Assembly: GCA_947632405.1 (NCBI GenBank)
Contig: CANRPE010000014.1
Location: 1 to 37,763, forward strand
Length of the DNA stretch: 37,763 nucleotides
Direction: 5' to 3'
From: an uncultured Bacilli bacterium
Lineage (GTDB): Bacteria > Bacillota_I > Bacilli_A > RF39 > UBA660
Numbering within the stretch: position 1 is the stretch's first letter; each line of letters starts with the position of its first letter. Shown here one piece after another: positions 14,832-23,880 of this stretch. Under the pieces are notes generated by a model. It searched no databases, was not told where the DNA came from, and saw nothing but the letters and a program-made list of their open reading frames with translations. The position numbers were made by a program, and so were the translations under genes.

Positions 14832-16847
14832 CTATTCATCATCCCATGCACTTGATAAAGGACTACCAAATGTAGGATATATTGTTTTTTTACCATCTTC
14901 TATGGTTTCTTCTACTTCTATTATTCTATATGTGGTGGAAACACCCCATTTTTCTTTTTTAATATTAACTATATCTCCTAGATTCCATTTTATTTTATAA
15001 TCTTGTTGAACTAATGCAGTGACTTCTAACTTGAATGTTCCATCTGTTAATAAACCCTCTCCTACTGTTTTAAGTTTTGAACGATAGTCACTATCTGATA
15101 GTCCATTATTACTTAATCCTTTTTGGTCACTAAATATTTCATATCTATCAAATCCAGTTGCACCATCATCTACTGTAACAAGTATTCTATTAGCATCTTC
15201 ACCTGTGCCACCAACCAAAACATAATTTGCTTTAGTTTTTTCACTTATAACAAGTTTACCTTGTTCTATATTGAAATTATCATCACTAAAAGAATATACT
15301 TCATTTTCACTTTGTTCTGATGTTCTATCTAAACCTTTCCATACTTCAAACATATAAACTTTAGAGTCAACATTCGGCACGACCCTAATTCCTATATTTG
15401 AATACTCTGAAAGTTTACATAGGTAGTCATAAACATTTTTATAGGTGACTTGGAAATCAATATGTGGCGATGACATAGTAACTGTTTCAGTTTCCCATTG
15501 TGTAGTTAATGGTGTCATAGCATTTATTATAGTGTTCATACCCTCTATGGTATTACCACTAAAATTAATCTTGCTTTTAACAATTCTTCTTGATAATAAT
15601 GCACTTAAAAAGCGACCACTAATAGTCACTTCTTCGTTCGTACCATTATCACTAAATTCTATTGTTTCAATTATTCCAGCTTCAGTATAATTATTTCTCA
15701 TAACTATTACATCAGGAAATATAAATTGCATCATATAATCATTTACTGGTAATACTATTTCAAACTCACCAGCCTCGAAGTATTTTCTTCGCCATCTTAA
15801 TGAAACAAAATAATCTACTATTCCTAACATATTTAATTCTTTATCAAAGAAAAAGAGTGTTGAATCTTCTTCTCCATCAGTTGATAAGTCACGAGATAAT
15901 TTTGCTATATAAATTGGAATTGTACCAGAAATTGTATATTTCCAAGCAGTTACTACTAACAAATCATCTATATTATTATAAGCCATACCAAATCTAGTAC
16001 CTGATGCCACATCTGATATATTTTTCCACATAATACCATCATACGATTCTAATAATTCGCCATTATTACCTAATCCTAAATAAGTACCATTAGCATATTT
16101 AACTTGTCTTATATATGTATTAATAGTTGAATCTCTTTTTGTCCACGTAATGCCATTAGGAGATGTTAGGATTGTTCCTAAATCTCCACATACTACGAAT
16201 TGGCTTTTCCCATAACAAATACTATTTAATAAATTAGTTGTAGTCGAATCTCTTTTTATCCAATTTGTTAAATTAGTTGAAGTGTAAATATTACCATTAC
16301 TTCCAACATATACATATAATCCATTATGATATTCAATATCTCTTGCATTGGCATTTTTAAAATTTGTATTTGTTCCTCTATTTATTGTCAATAATCTTAA
16401 AGTCCAATTTGAACCATTCGTTGATTCAAAAAAAGCAATTTTTTCTTCAATATTAGTTATTACATCACCAGTCCTATGAGTTATTTTCCATCCTGCAGTT
16501 GATATAACAAATCTATTATTTATAAATTTTACACTATAACAATCTATAAAAAAGTCTACTGTTGTAGGTAGTGCTACTGCATTCCATGTTGTACCATTTT
16601 TAGAATAATATATGTATGTATTATTAGATGTACTTTCAAGTCCACATACAACAAAAGTACCATTACCATATGCTATATTTTGTGGCTTTAAATAACTACT
16701 ATTTAATGGATATTCAGTCCAATTTTCTAAATCTTCTGATGCACATACTTTGGCTGGTGAATCAGATAACATATAATATTTACCATCAACATATATGATC
16801 CCTCTACCACCACCAGTTATATTTGTATCTCTTTCTATAAATTTCAT
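14832..16847 (-). CDS. Tail-tip protein: propeller-like domain fused to Gp37-like domain
   Basis: A 671-residue protein in two parts. Residues 1-about 320 contain repeated units of the form YGNGTFVVCG..G.I..S.NG..W (WTEYPLNSS, WNAVALP, WTLRLL, WIKRDS, WTKRDS, WKNIS), about six or seven blades of a beta-propeller-like domain. Residues about 330-671 (LFFFDKELNMLGIVDYF onward; GEFEIVLPV; a late WNLGDIVNIKKEKWG) match the Siphovirus ReqiPepy6 Gp37-like tail protein family, usually alone at about 340 residues. The protein should sit at the tail tip beside the Dit protein. The propeller may bind surface sugars. The start follows AGGGGTGATTAG. Confidence 0.8.
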   Translation of the reverse strand: MKFIERDTNITGGGRGIIYVDGKYYMLSDSPAKVCASEDLENWTEYPLNSSYLKPQNIAYGNGTFVVCGLESTSNNTYIYYSKNGTTWNAVALPTTVDFFIDCYSVKFINNRFVISTAGWKITHRTGDVITNIEEKIAFFESTNGSNWTLRLLTINRGTNTNFKNANARDIEYHNGLYVYVGSNGNIYTSTNLTNWIKRDSTTTNLLNSICYGKSQFVVCGDLGTILTSPNGITWTKRDSTINTYIRQVKYANGTYLGLGNNGELLESYDGIMWKNISDVASGTRFGMAYNNIDDLLVVTAWKYTISGTIPIYIAKLSRDLSTDGEEDSTLFFFDKELNMLGIVDYFVSLRWRRKYFEAGEFEIVLPVNDYMMQFIFPDVIVMRNNYTEAGIIETIEFSDNGTNEEVTISGRFLSALLSRRIVKSKINFSGNTIEGMNTIINAMTPLTTQWETETVTMSSPHIDFQVTYKNVYDYLCKLSEYSNIGIRVVPNVDSKVYMFEVWKGLDRTSEQSENEVYSFSDDNFNIEQGKLVISEKTKANYVLVGGTGEDANRILVTVDDGATGFDRYEIFSDQKGLSNNGLSDSDYRSKLKTVGEGLLTDGTFKLEVTALVQQDYKIKWNLGDIVNIKKEKWGVSTTYRIIEVEETIEDGKKTIYPTFGSPLSSAWDDE

Positions 16848-16857
16848 CTAATCACCC

Positions 16858-17736
16858 CTATACTGCCTCATAATAATTGTAATAACTAATAATACAGTCT
16901 AGATTAGATGAACCACTATCAGCATCAGTTACATACTTATTTACACCATTTGGTGCTTGTAAGAATTTAGTACCAAATACTAATGTATTTGTGATATTTG
17001 TTTCATTACCATTGGAATCTATATGAGTGATTGTTTTGTCATTGTTATATGTGTTAACTACTATTTGTTCACCTAATTTTAATGTATAATTTAACTTCAT
17101 TGTTTCATTTGTTTTAGTATTTTTTAATATAGGATTTACTATAGTTCCATTAGCAATGAACTTTATTGTTAATCCATATGGTATATGAGAATTATTTTCT
17201 ATTTCAATAGCAGTTGAACTATTTTTACTACCAAACTCAATACCTGTACTATCAGGTATCTCTAATGGAAATTTAAATAATTTATCCCAATTATTTAATG
17301 TGGCAATAGTTTCAGTTGAATCCATAAAGTAAGGACTAGGACATAATAAATTAATCGTTGCATAAACATAATTTGCTTTTCTTACCAAATTAACATTTTC
17401 GACATAATAATTTATTTTCCTTTTTATATCAGACTCATAATAATATAAAGTACCATGATCTTTTAATGGAAATATATTATATAATTGTTGTTTTCTAGTG
17501 ATTAAATCAGCACCATCTTTAAATGCAATTACTAGATTTATATTTCTTTGATTTACTGATGTTCCTATATAGGATACACCTACACCAAAAGCACTTTTTA
17601 TTGTGGCTACATTTCCATCATAACTATGTATTCCTGAATATGAATCTAAATAAAAAGGAAAAGAATAACCAAACTCTAATTTATAGCCATAACTATTTTC
17701 ACATACTATTCTTTTAGTTTTTGAAAAATACGCCAT
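16858..17736 (-). CDS. Distal tail protein (Dit-like)
   Basis: A 292-residue phage tail family (Sipho_tail) protein. It has the usual order of an N-terminal ring-forming half (NQRNINLVIAF, RKQQLYNIFPLKDHGTLYY, then INLLCPSPYF) and a C-terminal beta-sandwich (IENNSHIPYGLTIKFIANG). Dit forms the hub at the distal end of the tail, to which the tail-tip protein attaches. The gene order tape measure-Dit-tail tip is classic. The start overlaps the tape-measure stop (TAATG). Confidence 0.85.
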   Translation of the reverse strand: MAYFSKTKRIVCENSYGYKLEFGYSFPFYLDSYSGIHSYDGNVATIKSAFGVGVSYIGTSVNQRNINLVIAFKDGADLITRKQQLYNIFPLKDHGTLYYYESDIKRKINYYVENVNLVRKANYVYATINLLCPSPYFMDSTETIATLNNWDKLFKFPLEIPDSTGIEFGSKNSSTAIEIENNSHIPYGLTIKFIANGTIVNPILKNTKTNETMKLNYTLKLGEQIVVNTYNNDKTITHIDSNGNETNITNTLVFGTKFLQAPNGVNKYVTDADSGSSNLDCIISYYNYYEAV

Positions 17737-20045
17737 TACCTAACTCCTCCATATTTTAGTTTATATAATTCATATTCTTGTCTTAATAACCTAACATTCT
17801 CTGCTGGAGATGTGTATTTAGAATTATTGTTTATAATAGCAGTAAATCCCTCTTTATTATCATTACCATTTGAACTATTTTGATTTTGTCTTTCTAATAA
17901 TAAACTATTAGCATTAGGATTAACTATTGGATTTAGTGAGTTCTGCACACCATAGTTAAGTATTTTCATCGCTTTAGTAGTATTTCCTACTAAATCATCA
18001 AAAGACAATTTATTTGCCATTTTTTGCGCCATTTTATCAGTTGCATTTTCTAATAGATAACTAGACTTATTTATTCCTTTAACCATTCCTTTAATCATAT
18101 CAGGCATCCATGTTTCATAATCACGAAGTGGACCGATATCAGGTTTAGAGAAATGTAGGAAGTTTTTAATTTTATCTGCTACACCTTTAACTGCATCTCC
18201 TACTTTTCCTATCATATTTTTAATACCATTAATAAATCCTTGTATCATATCTTTTCCCCACTCAATAGCTTTTAATCCAAGGTTACCTATTTTTTCTTTA
18301 ATTGCATCTACAATTTTATCTGTCCATTCACCTATTTTTCCATAATAAGTCATTAGTCCTTGACCTAAAGCTAAAATTATTTTACCTCCAGCTTCTATTA
18401 ATTTAGGTAAGTTCCTAATAATCGCATCTACAATTTTAATAATAATCTCTGGTATTTTTTCCATCAATTTTTCTATGGTGTCAGGATCTGTTAATCCCTC
18501 AACTAAACCAACTATTAATTGTATTCCAGCATCTATTATTAAATCGATGTTATCTATAATTACATCTATTAGTTTTAAAAGACAGTCTATAATCTGTGGT
18601 ATTAATGTTGGTAACATTTGTCCAAGTGCAATAGCAAGTTGAGCAATAACTTGTATAACAGTATTAAGTAGTGTTGGTAAATTATCAAGTATCAATGTAG
18701 CTATATTTTGAATTAAATTAGTAATTAGAGGTATAAGTTGTGGAAGTAATTGAGGTATCATTTGAATAATACCGTTTAACATTTGACTTATAACTGGGAT
18801 ATACTTATCAGACATTTCTGTTAAATGACTTGCTATATTACTTGCAAAAGTTTGAAGTTGTGTCATTAATGTTGACATTTGTCCACTTATATCATCACCA
18901 TTAACCATATTCTTAATCATATCTTTAGCAGTGTTCATTATTGGTGTAACACCCTCTAAAAGAGGTGTCATAATTTCAGCACCAATTCTTGACATAGCAG
19001 ATTTTAAATTAGCAAGTGATGATGTAAATGTTTCTCCAGACTTTTGAGCCGCACCTCCAAGTCCTTGTTCCATAGCTTTTGAAAATTCATCAAATCCTAC
19101 TTTACCAGCAGAAACTAATTCTCTAACTTCTTCTGTCGATTTTCCCATCGATTGAGAAAGTAATTGTAAAACTGGAATACCACTATCAGATAACTGATTC
19201 AATTCTTCACCAGATATTTTTCCATTAGCCGCAATTTTATTAAAAATAGAACCTATTTCTTCCATAGAACGACCTGATACTTGAGCGGCATCTCCAACTA
19301 ATTTTAAAGAGCTAGTCATTTCATCTCCCTCTTTAATACCTGCTGCAAATAACCCTGCTGCAACAGTGGCGGCACTATCCATCGAGAATGCTGTACCATC
19401 AACCGAATCAGCAACATTATTCATTATTTCATCTAATTGTTCTGTTGATTGAGTAAAGGTAGACATTTTTGCTCTAGCATTTTCAAGATTTAAAGCTCTA
19501 TCAATACCACCTGATATAACCATATTACCTATAGCACTAGATACTTCTTTGATTTTTCCAACTACATTATCAAAAACTCTAACTATGGCTTCACTTGCTA
19601 AATTTGCTTTAATCAAGTCACCTACTTTAATAGCAGATTTGCCTACTTTGTCAATTTCATTGGTGACTGTCGACAAATTACCATTTTTAGTATTATCCAT
19701 TTCTTTATTCATTCTAACTAGATTGCTTTCGGCTTTTGCAATTTCGATTGATAAATTATTGTATTGTTTCTTTTGCTCATCAGTTAGTTTATTATAATCA
19801 CCCATTTGTGCTTGTGCAGTTTTAAGTTGTTTTAATCTTTCTACAGTCGCACCAATGTTTTGTGTTAATAATTTTTGTTTAGTCGCTAATGCATCTGTAT
19901 TAGTAGGATCAATTTTTAATGCTCTATTTAATTCTCTTAATCCTGAATTTGTAGAATATACAACTTTATTAACATTATTTAATGATTCTTCTAACTTAGA
20001 TGTATTACCACCAATATCAATAGTTATACCTTTTATATTTGCCAT
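17736..20045 (-). CDS. Tail tape measure protein
   Basis: A 769-residue protein that sets tail length and is ejected with the DNA. Residues 1-130 are coiled coil (MANIKGITIDIGGNTSKLEE start). The tape-measure domain spans about 170-370 (NNVADSVDGTAFSMDSAATV; SGRSMEEIGSIFNKIAANGK; LSDSGIPVLQLL). A long hydrophobic helical stretch runs over about 420-530, and FLHFSKPDIGPLRDYETWMP is near 640, a segment common in this family. At about 770 residues it predicts a tail a little over 100 nm if the usual 1.5 Angstrom per residue applies. A strong AAGGAGGTGAAACT precedes the start. Confidence 0.92.
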   Translation of the reverse strand: MANIKGITIDIGGNTSKLEESLNNVNKVVYSTNSGLRELNRALKIDPTNTDALATKQKLLTQNIGATVERLKQLKTAQAQMGDYNKLTDEQKKQYNNLSIEIAKAESNLVRMNKEMDNTKNGNLSTVTNEIDKVGKSAIKVGDLIKANLASEAIVRVFDNVVGKIKEVSSAIGNMVISGGIDRALNLENARAKMSTFTQSTEQLDEIMNNVADSVDGTAFSMDSAATVAAGLFAAGIKEGDEMTSSLKLVGDAAQVSGRSMEEIGSIFNKIAANGKISGEELNQLSDSGIPVLQLLSQSMGKSTEEVRELVSAGKVGFDEFSKAMEQGLGGAAQKSGETFTSSLANLKSAMSRIGAEIMTPLLEGVTPIMNTAKDMIKNMVNGDDISGQMSTLMTQLQTFASNIASHLTEMSDKYIPVISQMLNGIIQMIPQLLPQLIPLITNLIQNIATLILDNLPTLLNTVIQVIAQLAIALGQMLPTLIPQIIDCLLKLIDVIIDNIDLIIDAGIQLIVGLVEGLTDPDTIEKLMEKIPEIIIKIVDAIIRNLPKLIEAGGKIILALGQGLMTYYGKIGEWTDKIVDAIKEKIGNLGLKAIEWGKDMIQGFINGIKNMIGKVGDAVKGVADKIKNFLHFSKPDIGPLRDYETWMPDMIKGMVKGINKSSYLLENATDKMAQKMANKLSFDDLVGNTTKAMKILNYGVQNSLNPIVNPNANSLLLERQNQNSSNGNDNKEGFTAIINNNSKYTSPAENVRLLRQEYELYKLKYGGVR

Positions 20046-20069
20046 AGTTTCACCTCCTTATAAATACTA

Positions 20070-20127
20070 AAAAAGACTACTCTTTAGAGTAGTAATGAGT
20101 AGTCTTTTTACTACTCATAAGAGTAGT
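20070..20127 (-). promoter_or_regulatory. Array of competing hairpins with terminator, before the tape-measure gene
   Basis: Five copies of one 7-mer or its inverse (ACTACTC at 20076 and 20110; GAGTAGT at 20087, 20097 and 20121) lie within 52 bases. On the minus strand the first hairpin is ACTACTC-TTAT-GAGTAGT. The second is AGACTACTC...GAGTAGTCT followed by TTTTTT, a good intrinsic terminator. Because the arms are interchangeable, alternative pairings can include or exclude the terminator stem. It probably lowers transcription from tail tube into tape measure. Confidence 0.7.
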
Positions 20128-20132
20128 GTCTA

Positions 20133-20702
20133 TTATGCTGATGGTACTGGTTCGTATACCTCATCAAAGAATTTATCATATGCAGCACCATTTTCTTCTG
20201 TTTTTTCTAGGTATGTTCTAACTTTATTATCAGTTATTCTTGGAGTTGAAGTAATATTTAATGTATCAGTACTTGGCTCTTTAGATGTTTCAATTGTTTG
20301 TCCAACAGTTGATGGTCTTTGAGCAGATACATTATAATACCAATATTTACGATTAGTTTTATCACCATCAATTTGGAATCCTAATGCAAAATCACTTATA
20401 GTATCATTTGTACTTTCAGTCATTGCACCATTTGAATCAACTTGTTCACCTAGTATTTTTGTTCTGAATTCATCAGTTATTAATGCTATTTCTAATGAAC
20501 CACTATATCCTTGGTTAGCAAATTCACTAAAATATTTAGTATTATCACCGTAGAAATCAGCACTTTCTCCCTCGGGGTCAAGTGTTAAATTAACTGCTCC
20601 TGGTATTGCAAATGGTTCACCATAAGTGATTTTTGAATCTGATACTGCAATTATTGGTGCTATATGTACATTACATAATCCAAATTTAACTTTATTTTTC
20701 AT
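20133..20702 (-). CDS. Major tail (tube) protein
   Basis: A 189-residue protein of the phi13/TP901-1 major tail protein family. It shows the N-terminal KFGLCNVHIAPI, the AIPGAVNLTLDPEGE block, a Tyr/Phe-rich ADFYGDNTKYFSEFANQGYSG-like centre (given here in part) and DNKVRTYLEKTEE near the end. It forms the tail tube. The start follows GGAGGATTTTAAAT. It is flanked by a terminator just upstream and the hairpin array downstream, as expected for a gene made in high amounts relative to its neighbours. Confidence 0.87.
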   Translation of the reverse strand: MKNKVKFGLCNVHIAPIIAVSDSKITYGEPFAIPGAVNLTLDPEGESADFYGDNTKYFSEFANQGYSGSLEIALITDEFRTKILGEQVDSNGAMTESTNDTISDFALGFQIDGDKTNRKYWYYNVSAQRPSTVGQTIETSKEPSTDTLNITSTPRITDNKVRTYLEKTEENGAAYDKFFDEVYEPVPSA

Positions 20703-20728
20703 ATTTAAAATCCTCCTATTTTTATCTT

Positions 20729-20749
20729 CAAAAAAAGCACATAAGTGCT
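20729..20749 (-). terminator. Terminator just before the tail-tube gene
   Basis: AGCAC-TTAT-GTGCT followed by TTTTTTT on the minus strand. It overlaps the stop codon of the tail-terminator-like gene and lies about 27 bases before the tail-tube start. Confidence 0.6.
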
Positions 20750-21062
20750 AGATTTCATAAAAATTATGATATATTTTTTCATCTTCATCCCATACTTCAT
20801 CTGATATGTCATATGGAATATTATTTGTATTTAATAATTCCTCAATAGTTTTTTCTAGTGCAACATCTTTCTTGTCAGTTACAAGTTCTATTTGAAAATT
20901 GTATGGTCTATAATAAGTTTTACCATCTGCTTTAAATGTTTCCGAACTTATTTCATCATACACAATAAAAGGTGGTACTATATTTTGATTTACATCAAAG
21001 TGGTTGTATGCTACTGGTATTTTTAAAGTTTTTAACAAATCATATATTTCTTTATGTTCCAT
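20748..21062 (-). CDS. Tail terminator/completion-like protein
   Basis: A 104-residue protein with the outline of phage tail-completion proteins: EIYDLLKTLKIPVAYNHF, PPFIVYDEIS, FQIELVTDKKDVALEKTIEE and a final aromatic end. It lies directly upstream of the tail tube and downstream of an HK97 gp10-like gene, the standard place. It shares its first base with the stop of the preceding gene. Good context, moderate sequence support. Confidence 0.7.
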   Translation of the reverse strand: MEHKEIYDLLKTLKIPVAYNHFDVNQNIVPPFIVYDEISSETFKADGKTYYRPYNFQIELVTDKKDVALEKTIEELLNTNNIPYDISDEVWDEDEKIYHNFYEI

Positions 21063-21448
21063 TATTTACCCTTTCTAATGCCGTTCTCAACATTTTTTAC
21101 ATATTCAGATACACATTGTTCTGCTACTGGTTTTATATGAACTATTGGTGCAGTGTATCCACCATTTCTTTTACGATGAGGTTTTTCAAGTAAGTGAGTC
21201 AATTGATAATCAGTTGCATTATGAATAATACAATGAACCTCTCCTCTTTTATACTCTTTCTTAACTCTCCAACCTTTTGCGTATTTTCCACGATTAGCAG
21301 TTGCTTTCTTATTTTTTGGTGAAGTTGCTTTCAAAGTCTTAGCACCCTCTTTAGCTATTTTTTCTGCCTTATCTTGGATTAATACCTGAATTTCATCACC
21401 ATAACCAGCAAGTATATTATTTATATCTAATATTGAATTATTAGCCAT
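21062..21448 (-). CDS. HK97 gp10-like tail component
   Basis: A 128-residue basic protein with the HK97 gp10 signature: an N-terminal helix (DKAEKIAKEGAKTLKATSP), then GKYAKGWRVKK, HNATDYQLTHLLEKPHRKRNGG and a late HIKPVAE. Family members act in head-tail joining. The ribosome-binding site is weak (TTGGTG); the start overlaps the end of the head-closure gene by 8 bases, so coupling probably drives translation. Confidence 0.82.
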   Translation of the reverse strand: MANNSILDINNILAGYGDEIQVLIQDKAEKIAKEGAKTLKATSPKNKKATANRGKYAKGWRVKKEYKRGEVHCIIHNATDYQLTHLLEKPHRKRNGGYTAPIVHIKPVAEQCVSEYVKNVENGIRKGK

Positions 21449-21755
21449 TTACACCAATTCTTTTTGTACATACTAAAACAATATCAAATTTATTTTTAGG
21501 GTCTATTGTCCTAATTATTTGATATCGTTCATTATTCCACTCTAATTCTTCTTCGCCATTGTAATTTAGTTTTTTTATAACAAATTCACAATTTGGAGTT
21601 AGTCCAACTTCTACTGCATTATAATATTCCCCAGTTTTAACACTTTGTTTTTTTGCATAGCATTTGGTTCTAGTTTTAGAGGATTTGATAACATTACCTA
21701 TCTCATCCTCTGTTTTAACTAGATTTAGTAAATAAATAATTTCATTATATTCCAT
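21441..21755 (-). CDS. Head closure protein (head-tail adaptor)
   Basis: A protein of about 104 residues that fits the phage head-tail adaptor family: LVKTEDEIGNVIKSSKTRTKCYAKKQS early, then GLTPNCEFVIKK and YQIIRTIDPKNKFDIVLVC. It should cap the head after packaging. ATG 21755 is preferred, with AGAGGA 5 bases upstream, over 21776, which lacks a site. The preceding connector gene ends inside it. Confidence 0.72.
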   Translation of the reverse strand: MEYNEIIYLLNLVKTEDEIGNVIKSSKTRTKCYAKKQSVKTGEYYNAVEVGLTPNCEFVIKKLNYNGEEELEWNNERYQIIRTIDPKNKFDIVLVCTKRIGVNG

Positions 21756-22053
21756 CGTTTTCCTCTTTTGGTTCATCTTTCAATAAATCATCTACAATAT
21801 ATTCTTTTGTATGCCTTAATACATCTTTTTGTAATGCATAGCTATTAGCATATAGTTCTGCATTAGGCACATCAATAAAACTTAAAACATAAGTGATTAT
21901 TGCAGTTTTAATTAAACTATTGGGATTATCAATTAAAGTATCGACTATGCCGACACTTTTAAGGTCTAATTTCGCTGATTCAATCCATATAGTTATAGTT
22001 GAATCAAATTCATTATGATTTATACCTTGTATTTTTTTGATTTCTTCTAGCAT
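21745..22053 (-). CDS. Head-tail connector (gp6-like)
   Basis: A protein of about 102 residues, mostly helical, matching the gp6-type head-tail connector pattern: an N-terminal LEEIKKIQGI, a central IWIESAKLDLKSVGI, IKTAIITYVLSF and YALQKDVLRHTKEY. Multiple copies bind the portal ring. ATG 22053 is preferred because AAAGGAT lies 7 bases upstream; ATG 22062 falls in that site. It lies between capsid and head closure, the normal order. Confidence 0.75.
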   Translation of the reverse strand: MLEEIKKIQGINHNEFDSTITIWIESAKLDLKSVGIVDTLIDNPNSLIKTAIITYVLSFIDVPNAELYANSYALQKDVLRHTKEYIVDDLLKDEPKEENDGI

Positions 22054-22077
22054 AGTCAACATCCTTTCCTATTTTAA

Positions 22078-23133
22078 TTATGCACTAACATTTAATACTT
22101 GGAATGCAGTTGCATCAGCAAGTTTACCATCATAAATAGCAACTCCTGAATAAGAATAAGTGTTATTTTTGATATTATATTGAGTATGAATATTAATATC
22201 TTCTGCTAAATTACCAACAAACTTTTTAGCATTACCAAATGATATTTTAGTAGCTTTATCACTTATTACTACTTCATATCCAAGAATATAATATTTTCCA
22301 CCCTCACGAGTTACTAATTCATTTTTAGATAAATCTTGTAATGCTAGTATATTGTTATAAAATAATGATTTATTAGCATAGAATTTAGCACCATTTTCAT
22401 ATCCTGCTGGTAGTCCTGCTACTAAACTTCTTAATCCACTAGCATCTAATGAACCCTCTACTGCAGTTCCGGAACTTTCAATAATAGTAAAGTTTTTAGT
22501 TTCAATAGCATTAGCAATTGAATCAGATAACATATCAGTTAACCAATTTTCAAATGCTGAAATAGACATTTCTTTAACTGTATCACTAATAGTCACTAAT
22601 TTAACTATTTCAGTACCAGCTAATTCAACTTTAACTAATGGTACGTCAGATTCAGTTATTTCTGCACCCTCTGTATGGTCTGTACCATCAACTCTAGTAC
22701 CCTCTACATAGAAAGTTACATTTCCTTTTACATTTAATAATGTAATTTCATCTAACATAGGTGCTTTTTTTACTACTTTTTCAAAAATTGTATTTTGAGT
22801 TTCAGTTGGGATAGCACCATCATTAGCAACAAGAATATCTCTTTCTTCTTGATTTAATTCTTTTCCCATTAAACTTGATAAGTATATATCTCTATACTCT
22901 TTTTTATTTTCCATTTTTCTTTCCTCTCTTTCAACTTCTTTTACTACAGATTTTTTTTCTTCCATTTCATCTGCAATTTCTTTATTTTTTTCTTGTTCTT
23001 CGATTTGAGTTTCTTCTTCGTTTAAAGCATCAACTTCTTTATCAAGTTCTTCTACTTTTTCTATATCATCGGTTGATTCAACTTCTTCACGAATTTCAAC
23101 TTTACGAGCTTCAATTTCTTCTTTTCTTGTCAT
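22078..23133 (-). CDS. Major capsid protein, HK97 fold
   Basis: A 351-residue phage major capsid family protein. Residues 1-about 85 are an acidic and Lys-rich coiled coil (the delta scaffold domain) that the prohead protease would remove. The mature part starts near residue 100 and shows PTETQNTIFEKVVKKAPMLD, GNVTFYVEGT, VKLVTISDTVKEMS and a late IYDGKLADATAFQVLNV. The start follows AATAGGAGGTCAACAA. It is preceded by a terminator and a GC-rich structured island. Confidence 0.92.
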   Translation of the reverse strand: MTRKEEIEARKVEIREEVESTDDIEKVEELDKEVDALNEEETQIEEQEKNKEIADEMEEKKSVVKEVEREERKMENKKEYRDIYLSSLMGKELNQEERDILVANDGAIPTETQNTIFEKVVKKAPMLDEITLLNVKGNVTFYVEGTRVDGTDHTEGAEITESDVPLVKVELAGTEIVKLVTISDTVKEMSISAFENWLTDMLSDSIANAIETKNFTIIESSGTAVEGSLDASGLRSLVAGLPAGYENGAKFYANKSLFYNNILALQDLSKNELVTREGGKYYILGYEVVISDKATKISFGNAKKFVGNLAEDINIHTQYNIKNNTYSYSGVAIYDGKLADATAFQVLNVSA

Positions 23134-23162
23134 TTGTTGACCTCCTATTCTTCTAGTACTCT

Positions 23163-23200
23163 TTAGGGCGATACAACTCCCATTATGGCTCTCCAGCCTT
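23163..23200 (-). promoter_or_regulatory. GC-rich structured leader before the capsid gene, with a 6-codon frame
   Basis: In otherwise AT-rich DNA this stretch is strikingly GC-rich. On the minus strand it can form GGCT-GGAG-AGCC followed by GGGAGTTGTATCGCCC with GGG/CCC ends. It also holds a tiny frame, MGVVSP, from ATG 23183 to TAA 23163 behind GGAG. It may be an RNA element or leader peptide controlling capsid synthesis; this is inference. Confidence 0.5.
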
Positions 23201-23231
23201 TATTAAAACGATTTTGTTAGTAAATACTAAC

Positions 23232-23255
23232 AAAAAAAGAACTCTCCAGTTCTTT
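23232..23255 (-). terminator. Terminator between prohead protease and capsid
   Basis: AAAGAACT-GGAG-AGTTCTTT with seven T on the minus strand (stem 23236-23255). A second stem, TTGTTAGTA / TACTAACAA, follows immediately. It separates the low-abundance protease from the capsid gene. Confidence 0.7.
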
Positions 23256-23268
23256 CTTCATCATCGTA

Positions 23269-23856
23269 TTAACCTAATTTTTCTAATAGTTTTTTCTTTG
23301 CATCATCTAATGCTTTCTTTTCTTCATATTGTTTTCTTAATTCTTTTCTTCTTTCTAAGAAATCATCATTCTTACTAGCAATACTTACATCAGTAGCATT
23401 ATAAAATGGCTGATCTACTACTGATACATCGAATAATTTACCTATTTTAGTAATAACTCTAGTATCAGATTTATAGTCATAGTCATCTTCTTCTACTGTG
23501 AATGCAAATGATTGCTTATCTATTAATTTACTCTTTATAGCATTAAAAATATTTCTATGTTCAGTTATATCATCTTGAAGTATAGCATCCATAAATAAAC
23601 CTTTTTTATCTTTATCTAGTTTTAAACTATTATTTCTAGTTCTTGCTAATACAATAAATGAATCATTATGATTGTATCTTAAAACCACATCTGACATATC
23701 TGCATTATCTAATGCACTATCACTAATAATTTCAGTATATCCATAAGTTTCAGGACTATTAAATACTACTGCATATCCCTTAATCTCCATTTTTTCATCA
23801 TCAGTTGTTTCTGCTCTAAATTGAATATCTAGTTTTCTGATTTCTTTTTCTTTCAT
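23269..23856 (-). CDS. HK97-family prohead protease
   Basis: A protein of about 195 residues of the U35/S78 prohead protease family. It shows MEIKGYAVVFNSPE, a His in LRYNHND, the serine segment DKQSFAFTVEE and LFDVSVVDQPFYNAT. It cuts the capsid delta domain and scaffold during maturation. ATG 23856 with GGAAGG upstream is preferred over 23877. It lies between the portal-linked acidic gene and the capsid, with terminators on both sides. Confidence 0.88.
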   Translation of the reverse strand: MKEKEIRKLDIQFRAETTDDEKMEIKGYAVVFNSPETYGYTEIISDSALDNADMSDVVLRYNHNDSFIVLARTRNNSLKLDKDKKGLFMDAILQDDITEHRNIFNAIKSKLIDKQSFAFTVEEDDYDYKSDTRVITKIGKLFDVSVVDQPFYNATDVSIASKNDDFLERRKELRKQYEEKKALDDAKKKLLEKLG

Positions 23857-23880
23857 TTTTTTCCTTCCTTTCATCAAAAT

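Noticed and set aside
22875-23156. Plus-strand Leu/Phe-rich frame opposite the capsid N-terminus
   Set aside because: Its composition is just the reverse complement of Glu/Lys codons in the coiled coil; no start signal.
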